Assembly: GCF_004833285.1 (NCBI RefSeq)
Contig: NZ_STFG01000005.1
Location: 62,001-126,000, forward strand
Reading direction: 5' to 3'
From: Lampropedia puyangensis
Lineage (GTDB): Bacteria; Pseudomonadota; Gammaproteobacteria; Burkholderiales; Burkholderiaceae_C
DNA length: 64,000 nt
Shown here: positions 24,711 through 34,148 of the stretch, one piece after another
Position numbering within the stretch: position 1 is the first letter of the stretch
Layout: each line of letters opens with the position of its first letter
Notes under the pieces: generated by a model
What the model saw: only the letters and a program-made list of their open reading frames with translations
Told to the model about the DNA's origin: nothing
The model's database searches: none
Translations under genes and position numbers: made by a program

Positions 24711-25799
24711 ATGAATTACTGGAGTGATGGCCTTGACCTGCTCGATCCTTATGTTCCTGGCGAGCAGCCCCGCGTCAACAATTTGATCAAGCTCAATACC
24801 AACGAAAATCCTTATGGCCCATCACCACGGGTGATTGAGGCGGCTGCGCAGGCTGCCCAGCAAGGACTTGAGCGCTACCCTGATCCGCTTTCCATGGCGC
24901 TACGTGAGACAGTGGCAACCCACCATAGCGCAGCGGGTTTGAATAGCGGCCATATTTTCGTTGGCAATGGTTCTGACGAGGTTTTGGCCCACGCCTTTCG
25001 GGCGTTTTTTGTGCGTGGTGCACTTCCTTTGGTGATGCCTGACATCAGCTACAGCTTTTATAAGGTGTATTGCAGTTTGTTTGGTATTGAGACCAAACAA
25101 GTGCCGTTGCGCAAAGACTGGTCCATCGCGATCGAGGACTATTTAGCCATTGATCCAGCGCAGTGCGCCGGCGTGGTGATCGCCAACCCGAATGCCCCAA
25201 CTGGCATGGCCTTGCCGTTGGCCGATATCGAGCGCTTGCTGCAGCACTTCAGTCAGCAAGTCGTGCTGGTCGATGAGGCGTATGTGGATTTTGGGGCTGA
25301 ATCGGCGGTGTCCTTGGTGCAGCGTTATTCGAATTTGCTGGTCGTGCACACCTTGTCCAAAGCCTGGGCTTTGGCGGGATTGCGTGTTGGCGTCGCATTT
25401 GCGCAGGCAGGCTTGGTCGATGGCCTGACTCGCGTCAAAGACAGCTTCAACTCCTACCCGCTGGGCCGCATGGCGCAAGCCGGTGCGAAGGCCGCGTTTG
25501 AAGATTTTGCCTACTACCAAGGCACCTTGGCCCAAGTGGTGCAAACCCGTGAGCACTTGGTGGCGCAGCTGGCCCTGCGCGGTTTTGAGGTATTGCCCTC
25601 CAAAGCCAACTTTATTTTTGCGCGCCACCCGGCGCACAGCGGAGCGGCCTTGATGGCCGGTTTGCGTGAGCGCAATGTCTTGGTGCGCCATTTTGCCAAG
25701 CCGCGCCTGGAAAACCATTTGCGCATCACGATTGGCACCGATGCCCAGGCCCAGGCCTTGCTCGATGCCTTGGATGCGGTGCTGGCCAAAGCGGCCTGA
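24711..25799 (+). CDS. hisC: Histidinol-phosphate aminotransferase
   Basis: PLP-dependent class I/II aminotransferase converting imidazole-acetol phosphate and glutamate to histidinol phosphate. The 362 residues show KLNTNENPYGPSPRV at about 27-41, ERYPDP with the FVGNGSDEVLAHAFRAF cofactor-phosphate region, VIANPNAPTGMALPL, DEAYVDFG, and the Schiff-base lysine in HTLSKAWALAGLRVG near residue 220. No other his genes are near, so it stands apart from the main histidine operon, as is common in Burkholderiales. There is no clear Shine-Dalgarno before the ATG. A role with aromatic substrates cannot be excluded. Confidence 0.93.
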   Translation: MNYWSDGLDLLDPYVPGEQPRVNNLIKLNTNENPYGPSPRVIEAAAQAAQQGLERYPDPLSMALRETVATHHSAAGLNSGHIFVGNGSDEVLAHAFRAFFVRGALPLVMPDISYSFYKVYCSLFGIETKQVPLRKDWSIAIEDYLAIDPAQCAGVVIANPNAPTGMALPLADIERLLQHFSQQVVLVDEAYVDFGAESAVSLVQRYSNLLVVHTLSKAWALAGLRVGVAFAQAGLVDGLTRVKDSFNSYPLGRMAQAGAKAAFEDFAYYQGTLAQVVQTREHLVAQLALRGFEVLPSKANFIFARHPAHSGAALMAGLRERNVLVRHFAKPRLENHLRITIGTDAQAQALLDALDAVLAKAA

Positions 25800-25818
25800 T
25801 CCATTGCACATTGAAAAC

Positions 25819-26082
25819 ATGCCACGCTTCACAGTCGCCCTTGGTTGGTTTCTGCAAATTGCAGGCGTCTTGCTGATGCCCTTGTTTGTTGCGGGCAGCT
25901 TTTATTTGTTTGCACTGGGCTGCGGCATGAGCACCACGGGCTGTAGGCTCACTGCCGGGCAGCGGTTCATGCAGTTGGCCTTTTCGAGTGAGTCCTGGTG
26001 GTTTTGGGGCGTGTTGCTGTTGCTGGCTGCAATGGTCTGGCTGGGCTATTACTTGCGCGCCAAGGCGCGACTGGCGCACTGA
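25819..26082 (+). CDS. Small two-segment membrane protein, unrecognised
   Basis: I do not recognise this 87-residue protein. Two membrane segments are plain: VALGWFLQIAGVLLMPLFVAGSFYLFAL (about 5-32) and WWFWGVLLLLAAMVWLGYYL (about 60-79). Between them is a loop with three Cys (one of them in CGMSTTGC). The gene starts 19 bases after hisC with weak GAAAA before the ATG, so it probably sits on the hisC transcript. The C-terminal RAKARLAH is positively charged and so likely cytoplasmic. Coding is supported by the membrane pattern and tight spacing, not by similarity. Confidence 0.6.
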   Translation: MPRFTVALGWFLQIAGVLLMPLFVAGSFYLFALGCGMSTTGCRLTAGQRFMQLAFSSESWWFWGVLLLLAAMVWLGYYLRAKARLAH

Positions 26083-26211
26083 AGGAGCGTCGCGGTGCTT
26101 GCGTCCGTGATCACGCCAAGCGCGTGCGCTTAGATCTTCAACACGCTCTTGGCCAATCCATCCGATCGGTCGTTGGTATTAAAGCATCCCCGGCAGGCCT
26201 GCATTGGACCA

Positions 26212-26238
26212 TGCCAGGGTGGTGCTAGTATCCTGGCA
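26212..26238. repeat. Inverted repeat near the end of the PhoD gene
   Basis: TGCCAGG (26212-26218) mirrors CCTGGCA (26232-26238) with a 13-base loop, between the convergent ends of the hisC unit and the phoD-like gene. There is no T run on the minus strand and only CTTTAA on the plus strand, so it is a weak terminator candidate for either. Confidence 0.4.
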
Positions 26239-26256
26239 CTTTAACGCGTGAACGCT

Positions 26257-27993
26257 TTATCCCAGCATGCTGGCCGTGTGCAGCTGCTGCGCTTGGTAAT
26301 TGCGCGATTTCACGGTGTCCACCGCATGCCAGGAGCCAGTCGCCGCTTCTGGGGTGAACTCCATCAGCAAAAAACCGCGTTTTTGCGTCTCCAGGAATTT
26401 CAAGCTGTCAATCACTCCCAAAAAGGCTTGCTGAATCAAGGCCGGGTCAATGCCGCTCAAATACGCCTCAAAGCCAGGCGAGCTGACGCTGCTGGTGGCA
26501 AATTCTTCGCCGACTTTGGTCGTGCCATCCAGCAGTATCAAATCACTGTGCCAGGCGTTGTGCGTGTCACCGGCCAGCACCACCAGCGGTTTGCCCAATT
26601 GGTAGGCGGTTTGGAAAATGGCTTCACGCGCGGCCGGGTAGCCATCCCAAGCATCGAGGTTGTAGCCGATTTTCGGGTTGAGGCTAGGGTCCAACAGAGC
26701 TGCTTGTTCGGGAGTTAGCAACTGCGGCGCTTGGGCGGCAGTGGCTTTGGCGGTCAGATACGCTTGAATTGCGGCAATGGCTGCCTGCTGGGCGGTCGCA
26801 TCCATGTTCTCGGCATTGAGATGTTGCAAGATCGAGGCCGGAAACTCCATGCGTGCCATCAAAACTTGCTGGCCCAGGACCTGCCAGGTGGCGTTGGAGT
26901 TTTGCAACTGCTGTGCCAGCCAGGCCTGCTGTTCCTGGCCAATCATTTGGCGCGTTGGTGAGACCAGCTCCGCTTGCGCTTGTGCGGCGGTAGCCGGGTT
27001 GGCCAAGTCGGAGATCGACACCGGCTCGTTACGGGCCGTCAGGCGGGTCTCCAGCATGTGTAGCGAGAGCAAATTGCCAAAATCAAAGCTGCGCCAGATC
27101 TTGCTTTGCACGCCACTCGCATCCAGTCGAATCGGCATCCATTCGTGGTAGGCCTTGAGCGCGGCCGCCACGCGCTGAGCATAGGAGCCCTCGGTGGCTT
27201 TGTTGTGGTTTTCTGCGCCGTCGGTCCAGGCATCGTTGGCGATTTCGTGGTCGTCCCAGATGGCAATCATCGGCATGCTGGCATGCAGTTGCTTCAAATC
27301 TGGATCAGTGCGGTACTGTGCATAGCGTCGGCGGTAGTCATCCAAGCTGATAATTTCGTGTGGCGGCTCCACCATGCGGTTCAATGCCTGAGCATCTTGC
27401 GAAGCGTAACCGCCAGCTTCATATTCGTACAGATAATCGCCTAAGTGCAGCGCGTACTCAGCGCCGCTGCGGCGTGCTTCGGCATACACGTGAAAGTACC
27501 CTGCGGGGTAATTGGAGCAACTGAGTACGGCCAGCTTCACATTCTGCACGCCTGCTGCTGGCAGGGTTCGGGTTTGCCCGACGGGAGATAGGTTGCTGCC
27601 ATGGCGAAAACGGAAAAAATATGAAGTGCCTGGGCGTAGCCCTGTGGCATCGACTTTCGTGGTGTGGCTTTGACTTGCCGCAGCAGTTGTCTTGCCTTGG
27701 CTGACAATCGTTGTGAATCCCGCGTCGGTTGCGATCTCCCAAGTGAGCTCTACATCGTCTGAGATAGCATCAAAATCACCGTACTTGGCATGGGTCCAAA
27801 GTACCACTCGATCAGAAAGTGGGTCTCCGCTGGCAACTCCATAACGGAAAGAAATAGGGACTGCTGAGGAGGAGGCGTCATCGTCCTCAGAGCCAGCGCC
27901 GCATGCAGACAGGACACTGCCTGCAGCCAGCGCTGTGGAAATAGAGCTCAGGCGAATAATGAATGTGCGGCGGTTCGTGGAGGACTTGGCCAT
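26257..27993 (-). CDS. phoD: Alkaline phosphatase D family protein, Tat-exported lipoprotein
   Basis: Periplasmic phosphodiesterase/phosphomonoesterase of the PhoD family with a calcium-iron type active site. The signal is a twin-arginine one (NRRTFIIRLSS at 7-17), followed by a hydrophobic stretch and a lipobox LSAC at about 28-31, so it is probably a Tat-exported lipoprotein; the residue after the Cys is Gly, which fits the outer membrane. The N-terminal domain contains FRYGVASGDPLSDRVVLWTH. The catalytic domain follows with LKLAVLSCSNYPAGYFHVY-type strands, HLGDYLYEY, WDDHEIANDAW and LAGDTHNAWH. At 578 residues it is normal. Nothing nearby suggests a phosphate-starvation operon. Confidence 0.92.
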   Translation of the reverse strand: MAKSSTNRRTFIIRLSSISTALAAGSVLSACGAGSEDDDASSSAVPISFRYGVASGDPLSDRVVLWTHAKYGDFDAISDDVELTWEIATDAGFTTIVSQGKTTAAASQSHTTKVDATGLRPGTSYFFRFRHGSNLSPVGQTRTLPAAGVQNVKLAVLSCSNYPAGYFHVYAEARRSGAEYALHLGDYLYEYEAGGYASQDAQALNRMVEPPHEIISLDDYRRRYAQYRTDPDLKQLHASMPMIAIWDDHEIANDAWTDGAENHNKATEGSYAQRVAAALKAYHEWMPIRLDASGVQSKIWRSFDFGNLLSLHMLETRLTARNEPVSISDLANPATAAQAQAELVSPTRQMIGQEQQAWLAQQLQNSNATWQVLGQQVLMARMEFPASILQHLNAENMDATAQQAAIAAIQAYLTAKATAAQAPQLLTPEQAALLDPSLNPKIGYNLDAWDGYPAAREAIFQTAYQLGKPLVVLAGDTHNAWHSDLILLDGTTKVGEEFATSSVSSPGFEAYLSGIDPALIQQAFLGVIDSLKFLETQKRGFLLMEFTPEAATGSWHAVDTVKSRNYQAQQLHTASMLG

Positions 27994-28156
27994 CGTGGAT
28001 TTCCTTGGGATGTATTGGATTTGGCGTCAACCGCATCAATTTAAGGAGCCTGTATGTCACCGGTTTGACAGTCGATTGAATAAGCGCAGAAACCCCGCTG
28101 GGTGTTTGTTTCAATAGCCGTTCACAACTCTTGAGTGAACAGTGAGGAGACAAACC

Positions 28157-29068
28157 ATGCAGTGCGGTCCAAAACATGTTGATGTCCTGAGGTGTTTTCT
28201 TTTTTGCGGTTGGATGATTTGGGCTGTATCGCAAAGCATTGACGCCTATGCCAAAGAGGTTGCTCCGGTGGCAGAGGAGATCTCGCCCACGCTAGCCAAT
28301 GCATTCCACCCAGGTGTGGCGCTTGATCAATATTGGGTGAGTGAGAAGTACGATGGCATTCGCGCTATCTGGAACGGCCGACAGCTGATCAGCCGCCAAG
28401 GTTTGGTGATTGCAGCGCCTGCATGGTTTACCGCGCAATGGCCTTCGCAACCTATGGATGGCGAGTTGTGGGCCGGGCGAGGGCGCTTTGAGTGGGTTCA
28501 ATCCACTGTGGCAAGTGCATCTCCGCAAGAGATGCAATGGAAAAAAATGCGTTATATGGTTTTTGACATGCCACTTCACCCCGGTTTGTTCACTGCACGC
28601 CAGCAAGCATTGCAGGAGTTGGTAAATACCATCAACCAACCATGGGTGCAATGGGCGCCGCAGTGGCAGGTAGATAGCCATCAGCAGTTGCATGCTCAGC
28701 TGCGGAGGATGACCGCGCAGGGGGCTGAAGGTCTGATGTTGCGCCGCGCCAATGCGCCTTATCGCGGAGGGCGCAGTGATGATCTGATTAAATTAAAAAC
28801 GACAGAAGATGCAGAGGCTGTTGTCGTTGGTTATGTGCCTGGAAAAGGCAAATATGAGGGAATGACTGGCGCTTTGGTCGTGGCGATGCCCAGTGGCCAG
28901 ACCTTTCGCATAGGCAGTGGGTTAAGCGATGTTTTGCGGGCGCAGCCGCCAGCCATTGGAAGTGTGATCAGCTACAAGCACAATGGTTGGCATGCCAGTG
29001 GTCTACCGCGTTTTGCACGCTTTTGGCGAGTGCGTGAAGGGGCTTCTGACGTAGCAAAAGCGCCTTGA
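28157..29068 (+). CDS. ligE: Exported ATP-dependent DNA ligase (LigE type)
   Basis: Minimal ATP-dependent DNA ligase of 303 residues with an N-terminal signal segment (LRCFLFCGWMIWAVSQSIDA), so it acts in the periplasm. The ligase motifs are in order: motif I SEKYDGIRA with the nucleotide-accepting Lys near residue 62, MDGELWAGRGRF (motif III region), MVFDMPLH, EGLMLRRANAPYRGGRSDDLIKLK (motifs IV and V), then an OB domain. Such ligases occur in naturally competent or DNA-processing Gram-negatives and are thought to seal DNA outside the cytoplasm. ATG 28157 is chosen, with GAGGAG upstream. No competence genes are in the window. Confidence 0.9.
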   Translation: MQCGPKHVDVLRCFLFCGWMIWAVSQSIDAYAKEVAPVAEEISPTLANAFHPGVALDQYWVSEKYDGIRAIWNGRQLISRQGLVIAAPAWFTAQWPSQPMDGELWAGRGRFEWVQSTVASASPQEMQWKKMRYMVFDMPLHPGLFTARQQALQELVNTINQPWVQWAPQWQVDSHQQLHAQLRRMTAQGAEGLMLRRANAPYRGGRSDDLIKLKTTEDAEAVVVGYVPGKGKYEGMTGALVVAMPSGQTFRIGSGLSDVLRAQPPAIGSVISYKHNGWHASGLPRFARFWRVREGASDVAKAP

Positions 29069-29150
29069 TTAGCTTCGAATGAAACGCTCCTAGTCAACGC
29101 GCATTGACTAGGAGCAGGCGGTCACTTCGCTGCCTTGCGTGAGACGGGAT

Positions 29151-30281
29151 TTACCCCTCAAACGCCATGGTGCGGCGATACCATTCGTGGAAGTGCTGCA
29201 TTCCATCTTCCATGGGGCTTTGGTAAGGACCTACTTCGTTGTCGCCGCGCTCAAACAATGCTCGCCGACCTGCATCCATGCGTTCGCCAATTTCATCGTC
29301 TTCAATGGCTGTTTCCATGTAGGCCGCACGTTGGGCTTCAACGAATTCACGCTCGAAGGCCACAATTTCTTCGGGGTAATAGAACTCCACCACATTCATG
29401 GTTTTGTCTACGCCCATCGGGTGCAGGGTAGAGACCGTTAGCACATGGGGATACCACTCGATCATGATGTGCGGATAGTAGGTCAGCCAGATGGCCCCGT
29501 GCGAAGGCACCTTGCCGTCGTTGTATTGGAGCAGCACTTCATGCCAACGACGATACACATCGCTGCCAGATTGTTGCAGGGCATTGGCAACGCCTACTGT
29601 TTGTACCGAATAATCTTTGCCAAATTCCCATTTCAGGTCATCACAGGTCACAAAGTTGCCAAGACCTGGGTGGAAGGGGCCGACGTGGTAGTCCTCTAAG
29701 TACACCTCAATGAAGGTTTTCCAGTTGTAGTTGCAGACGTGCATTTCCACGTGGTCTAGCGCAAAACCTTCAAAATTCAGGGCGTGCTTTGGGCCCAGTT
29801 GGGCCAAATCAGCAGCAATGTCGCGGCCATTGTCTTCAAACAGCAACCCATTCCATGTTTGCAACGGATACTGATTCAGGTTCAGGCATGGATCCTGCGG
29901 AAAGTGTGGTGCACCCAGTAGGTCTCCACCTTCGCTGTATGTCCAGCGGTGCAGAGGGCAGACGATATTACCCGCAGCGCTGCCTTTTTGGTTGCGTTGC
30001 AAGCTGCCTCGTCCATTGAGCATGATGGCTTGGCGATGGCGGCAAACGTTGGAGATGAGTTTGATGGAGCCATCGCGCTGGCGCAACAAAGCGCGACCTT
30101 GATTTTCATGCGCGAGCGTGAAGTAGTCGCCCGCTTCAGGGACGGCAAGTTGGTGCCCCACGTAGCGGGGCCCGTGCTGGAAGATGGTCTCCAACTCGCG
30201 CTGTAAAAGCGCCTCATCGAAATAGCTGGAAACTGGTAGTTGGCTTTTGGCCTGCTGCAGTTGAAGACTTAAATCAGACAT
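29151..30281 (-). CDS. Rieske non-haem iron oxygenase, alpha subunit
   Basis: Aromatic ring-hydroxylating oxygenase-type alpha subunit of 376 residues, substrate unknown. The Rieske cluster ligands are Cys-Arg-His (NVCRHRQA at about residue 80) and Cys-Pro-Leu-His (IVCPLHRWTY at about 108). The spacer of about 25 residues between them is longer than the usual 15-17. The mononuclear iron site is EVYLEDYHVGPFHPGL, with two His and an Asp further on. AGGA lies before the ATG. No reductase, ferredoxin or beta subunit gene is adjacent, so it must use partners elsewhere. The transcript would begin with a terminator-like hairpin. Confidence 0.9.
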   Translation of the reverse strand: MSDLSLQLQQAKSQLPVSSYFDEALLQRELETIFQHGPRYVGHQLAVPEAGDYFTLAHENQGRALLRQRDGSIKLISNVCRHRQAIMLNGRGSLQRNQKGSAAGNIVCPLHRWTYSEGGDLLGAPHFPQDPCLNLNQYPLQTWNGLLFEDNGRDIAADLAQLGPKHALNFEGFALDHVEMHVCNYNWKTFIEVYLEDYHVGPFHPGLGNFVTCDDLKWEFGKDYSVQTVGVANALQQSGSDVYRRWHEVLLQYNDGKVPSHGAIWLTYYPHIMIEWYPHVLTVSTLHPMGVDKTMNVVEFYYPEEIVAFEREFVEAQRAAYMETAIEDDEIGERMDAGRRALFERGDNEVGPYQSPMEDGMQHFHEWYRRTMAFEG

Positions 30282-30667
30282 TTCATCCTGACCTAAAGAC
30301 CCCCCACAGGGGCGCGCGCTGTTGTTATCGAGTGCGCAATGGAAAAAAACAAGCCGGCATGGTCCAAGAAAAACCGCCGGCTGCGAAAGGAGTGTGATTC
30401 TAGCAGTAGTGCTGGCAATAGGGAGATTGTTGAGTTTGCTGACTGTGAATTGTCATATTGACGGGTATTTGTGAAGAGGTGTGCATGCATATAGCCCCTT
30501 GTGCCGCTTTGGCGTTGATTGTTTGCGCATTGCATGGGTGTATTGGGGCCGCTGATGGTCCAGTAGGGTTGTCTGTTCCTGTATGAGCAATGAATCCCGT
30601 AAAATGGCCCGTTTTATCCAAATGCATGGCGAGTGGGCATTGAGGGCTTATTTCCCCATGTTTTTTT
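30282..30667. other. Divergent intergenic region between the Rieske gene and xseB
   Basis: About 390 bases. The minus-strand side carries a candidate -10 box TAGAAT (30397-30402 read on the minus strand) and a terminator-like hairpin (listed). The plus side has a candidate -10 box TAAAAT near 30600 for xseB. xseB has no Shine-Dalgarno. I see no gene here. Confidence 0.5.
30343..30382 (-). terminator. Terminator-like hairpin in the leader of the Rieske oxygenase gene
   Basis: On the minus strand AGCCGGC (30382-30376) pairs with GCCGGCT (30358-30352), with a 17-base loop, and is followed by TGTTTTTTT. It looks like an intrinsic terminator but lies about 70 bases upstream of the start of the gene it would precede, and just after a -10-like TAGAAT. 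Attenuation or the end of a short RNA are both possible. Confidence 0.6.
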
Positions 30668-30895
30668 ATGGTTACAAAATCCAAAAAAATTGAGCCTGCT
30701 ACCTACGAGGCGGCTTTGCAAGAGTTGGAGCAGTTGTTGGTGCAAATTGAAAGTGGTGCCTTGCCCCTAGATCAATTGCTCACAGGCTATCAGCGGGGTG
30801 CAGAATTATTGGCGTTTTGCCGTTCTAGGCTTGAGGCGGTGCAAACACAGATTCAAGTGTTAGATGCGAATCTCAGCCAGCCTTTGGGTGAGTAG
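30668..30895 (+). CDS. xseB: Exodeoxyribonuclease VII small subunit
   Basis: Small subunit of the two-subunit nuclease that degrades single-stranded DNA during mismatch repair. The 75 residues match the family: [37 protein letters not shown]. There is no Shine-Dalgarno before the ATG (preceded by a T run). Placed upstream of ispA and dxs, as in many beta- and gammaproteobacteria, although the large subunit XseA is not in the window. The sequence is short but diagnostic. Confidence 0.93.
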   Translation: MVTKSKKIEPATYEAALQELEQLLVQIESGALPLDQLLTGYQRGAELLAFCRSRLEAVQTQIQVLDANLSQPLGE

Positions 30896-31060
30896 GCATA
30901 CTGAGTTTCCAGGGAGGGGGAACGCTCCTTTTTTACACCTTATGGCGACCGCATCTTTTTTTGCTGGTGTATAGGCTTGAATGCCTGGGCCGTCTCGGGC
31001 GCGTATGTCCTTTAGTTGGATTGCTGACTCATGCCAGCTACCAAGAGTACGTAGAAGTAC

Positions 31061-32110
31061 ATGCTACCGCCATTCCTTTGCTGTTTTAGAAAGACTGTTT
31101 TGAACCTCTCTGTCGCTTCCATTTCTACAGCACCAGATCTTGCTGCTAGCAATACTGCTGCAGCCACCAATTTTGCTGTCTGGCTGGACACGCATTTACG
31201 CCATATTGAGCAATCCCTTGAACGATTTGTGTTGCCACAGCCGCCTGCTGATTTGCAGGGATTGGCCCAAGCCATGCAATATGCCGTTCTGGGCGGCGGC
31301 AAACGTTTGCGGGGGCTTCTGGCGTTGGCTGCGCAGCAGGCGGTGGCACAGCAAGTGGCAGATCAAAACGCACTCCCTTCTATTACCAATGCGGCCACGC
31401 GGGCGGCATGTGCGGTTGAGTTGATCCACGCCTATTCCCTCGTTCATGACGACATGCCTTGTATGGACAACGATGTCCTGCGCAGAGGCAAGCCCACCGT
31501 GCACGTCCAGTTTGGAGAGGCCACTGCGTTACTGGCAGGGGATGCTATGCAAGCATTGGCCTTTGAACTGTTGACCGAGGAAGAACTGCCCGAGAGCCCT
31601 GCTGCTATTTCTCCTTGCGTTCAGGCGAGACTGTGCCGTCTGTTGGCTCAAGCCTCGGGGCCTGCCGGAATGGCAGGCGGGCAAGCGATTGATTTGGACC
31701 ATGTGGGCAAAAGCATGTCGCAAGTGCAACTGCAGCGCATGCATGAATTAAAAACCGGTGCTTTGCTGAAAGGCAGTGTGTTGATGGGCGTACACAGTGT
31801 TCCGAACGTGCCAGCGTCCATCGCGGAGGCGCTGCATGCCTACGGACACGCGCTGGGTCTGGCTTTTCAAGTGGTCGATGACATTTTGGATGCGACGGCT
31901 GACTCGGTCACACTAGGAAAAACAGCGGGTAAAGACGCTGCCGACAACAAGCCTACCTATGTGTCCATCATGGGGGTTGATGCTGCCAAGGCGTATGCCA
32001 AGCAATTGCACCAGCAGGCCTATGCGGCCTTAGCGCACAGCGGTTTAAGCGCAGACAGCTGTATGGCTTTGCGCGGATTGGCGGACCTCGTCATAGAACG
32101 TTCTTACTGA
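31061..32110 (+). CDS. ispA: Farnesyl diphosphate synthase (polyprenyl synthetase)
   Basis: Head-to-tail prenyl transferase that adds two C5 units to give farnesyl diphosphate, the base for undecaprenyl and ubiquinone chains. The 349 residues contain the first Asp-rich motif DDMPCMDND at about 130 with preceding LIHAYSLVHDD, GGKRLRG, GEATALLAGDAMQ, and the second motif FQVVDDILD near 272. The start is uncertain: ATG 31061 gives a Cys/Phe-rich MLPPFLCCFRK stretch and TTG 31100 (LNLSVASIS) may be the real start. Downstream is dxs and upstream xseB, the standard isoprenoid order. Confidence 0.92.
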   Translation: MLPPFLCCFRKTVLNLSVASISTAPDLAASNTAAATNFAVWLDTHLRHIEQSLERFVLPQPPADLQGLAQAMQYAVLGGGKRLRGLLALAAQQAVAQQVADQNALPSITNAATRAACAVELIHAYSLVHDDMPCMDNDVLRRGKPTVHVQFGEATALLAGDAMQALAFELLTEEELPESPAAISPCVQARLCRLLAQASGPAGMAGGQAIDLDHVGKSMSQVQLQRMHELKTGALLKGSVLMGVHSVPNVPASIAEALHAYGHALGLAFQVVDDILDATADSVTLGKTAGKDAADNKPTYVSIMGVDAAKAYAKQLHQQAYAALAHSGLSADSCMALRGLADLVIERSY

Positions 32111-32206
32111 GGTGTAATGGCCGTGCGAGGCCATTGTGCAGTTGCTGCGCGCCAATCATTTCCTGACATGGCTTGATAAAGCCCGATAAAGACAACAAGC
32201 TCCATC

Positions 32207-34129
32207 ATGACAAGCTCAGACTCTTCAAACGATTCGTACGGATTACTCAAAACGATCAACAGCCCGAGCGACTTGCGCAAACTGCCACGAGAAAAGCTCA
32301 AGCCACTGGCTGATCAGTTGCGTGCGTTTGTGCTCGACAGTGTCTCTAAAACCGGTGGGCACTTGAGTTCTAACCTGGGCACGGTGGAGTTGACAGTGGC
32401 TTTGCACTATGTCTTCCAAACGCCTGAAGATCGATTGGTCTGGGATGTGGGGCATCAAACCTATCCACACAAAATTCTGACCGGGCGGCGCGATCAAATG
32501 GCGACGCTGCGTCAGTGGGAGGGGCTGTCAGGTTTCCCATTGCGCACAGAAAGCGAATACGACACTTTTGGCACCGCCCATTCGAGTACCAGTATCTCGG
32601 CTGCCTTTGGCATGGCACAAGCGGCTGCCTTAAAAGGTGAAAACCGCTGGGCCGTTGCCATTATTGGTGATGGGGCGATGACTGCAGGCATGGCGTTTGA
32701 AGCACTGAACAATGCTGGCGTTGCAGACAAAGGGCGCTTGCTCGTCATCTTGAATGACAACGACATGAGCATTAGCCCGCCAGTGGGGGCGCTGAACCGT
32801 TATCTGGCGCAACTGATGAGCGGGCAGTTTTACGCGGCGGCCAAAAATGTGGGCAAAACCGTGCTCAAGCCAGTTCCCCCGTTGTTTGAATTGGCCAAAC
32901 GTTTTGAGCAGCAGGCCAAAGGGATGGTGGTGCCTGCAACCTTGTTTGAGAAGTTTGGCTTCAATTATGTTGGGCCTATTGATGGGCATGATCTGGAGTC
33001 ACTGATTCCGACATTGGAGAATTTGCGTCAGCTCGATGGCCCCCAGTTTTTGCATGTGGTGACGAAAAAAGGTCGAGGCTACAAACGGGCCGAAGCGGAC
33101 CCTATCGCCTACCATGGACCTTCCAAGTTTGATCCTGCTGTGGGCATTGTCAAACCCAGTACAGCACCTAAGCAAACCTTTACGCAGGTCTTTGGCCGCT
33201 GGCTATGCGACATGGCTGGGCACGACCAGCGATTGATTGGAATTACCCCCGCGATGCGTGAAGGCTCAGGCATGGTGGAGTTTCATCAACGCTTTCCCGC
33301 TCGCTATTACGACGTGGGTATTGCGGAGCAGCATGCGGTGACCTTTGCCGCTGGTATGGCTACCGAAGGGCTTAAGCCAGTGGTGGCTATTTACTCAACG
33401 TTTTTGCAACGCGCTTACGACCAGCTCATTCACGATGTGGCACTGCAAAATCTGCCCGTCGTATTTGCGCTGGATCGTGCTGGTCTGGTTGGGGCCGATG
33501 GTGCAACCCACGCCGGAGCCTACGACATTCCATTTGTGCGCTGCATTCCTAATATGGCTATGGCATGCCCTGCCGATGAGCGTGAATGCAGACAGTTGCT
33601 TTCCACCGCGTATGCCCAAAACCATCCTGTTTGTGTGCGTTACCCTAGGGGGGCAGGCGTAGGGGTTGAGCCGTTAGACGATTTGCAGTCTTTGCCATAT
33701 GGCAAGGCAGAAGTGCGTCGTACTTTGGATGTGAGCCTGCTGCAAGAAAGGCAGCCACGCACCGCCATTTTGGCGTTTGGAACATTGCTTTACCCTGCGT
33801 TGACGGCAGCCGAGGCATTGAACGCCACTGTGGTGAATATGCGATGGGCTAAACCCTTGGATGAGCAGCTGCTGCAGTTGATCGCCCAGCAGCACGATAT
33901 TTTAGTGACACTGGAAGAAGGCGCCATCATGGGGGGCGCAGGTAGCGCTGTGCTGGAGGCTTTGCAGCGGGCCGGAATCTCTAAACCAGTGTTGCAACTG
34001 GGTTTGCAAGATGCCTTCATCGCACATGGTGATCCTGCCAAGCTTTTGGCGATGCAGGGTTTGGATGCCGCTGGTATTGAAGCGAGTGTGCGTCAGTTCT
34101 GGTTGGCAAAAAACAGCCAGTCAAATTAA
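32207..34129 (+). CDS. dxs: 1-deoxy-D-xylulose-5-phosphate synthase
   Basis: Thiamine-diphosphate enzyme that joins pyruvate and glyceraldehyde 3-phosphate, the entry and control step of the MEP isoprenoid pathway, also feeding thiamine and PLP synthesis. The 640 residues show [21 protein letters not shown] near 47 with the essential His, [19 protein letters not shown] near 152 with the GDG motif, GRGYKRAE, and the transketolase-like C-terminal half with [18 protein letters not shown]. It follows ispA by 96 bases in the same direction. A strong intrinsic terminator closes the unit. Confidence 0.96.
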   Translation: MTSSDSSNDSYGLLKTINSPSDLRKLPREKLKPLADQLRAFVLDSVSKTGGHLSSNLGTVELTVALHYVFQTPEDRLVWDVGHQTYPHKILTGRRDQMATLRQWEGLSGFPLRTESEYDTFGTAHSSTSISAAFGMAQAAALKGENRWAVAIIGDGAMTAGMAFEALNNAGVADKGRLLVILNDNDMSISPPVGALNRYLAQLMSGQFYAAAKNVGKTVLKPVPPLFELAKRFEQQAKGMVVPATLFEKFGFNYVGPIDGHDLESLIPTLENLRQLDGPQFLHVVTKKGRGYKRAEADPIAYHGPSKFDPAVGIVKPSTAPKQTFTQVFGRWLCDMAGHDQRLIGITPAMREGSGMVEFHQRFPARYYDVGIAEQHAVTFAAGMATEGLKPVVAIYSTFLQRAYDQLIHDVALQNLPVVFALDRAGLVGADGATHAGAYDIPFVRCIPNMAMACPADERECRQLLSTAYAQNHPVCVRYPRGAGVGVEPLDDLQSLPYGKAEVRRTLDVSLLQERQPRTAILAFGTLLYPALTAAEALNATVVNMRWAKPLDEQLLQLIAQQHDILVTLEEGAIMGGAGSAVLEALQRAGISKPVLQLGLQDAFIAHGDPAKLLAMQGLDAAGIEASVRQFWLAKNSQSN

Positions 34130-34148
34130 ACGCTGTACAGGAAAATGT

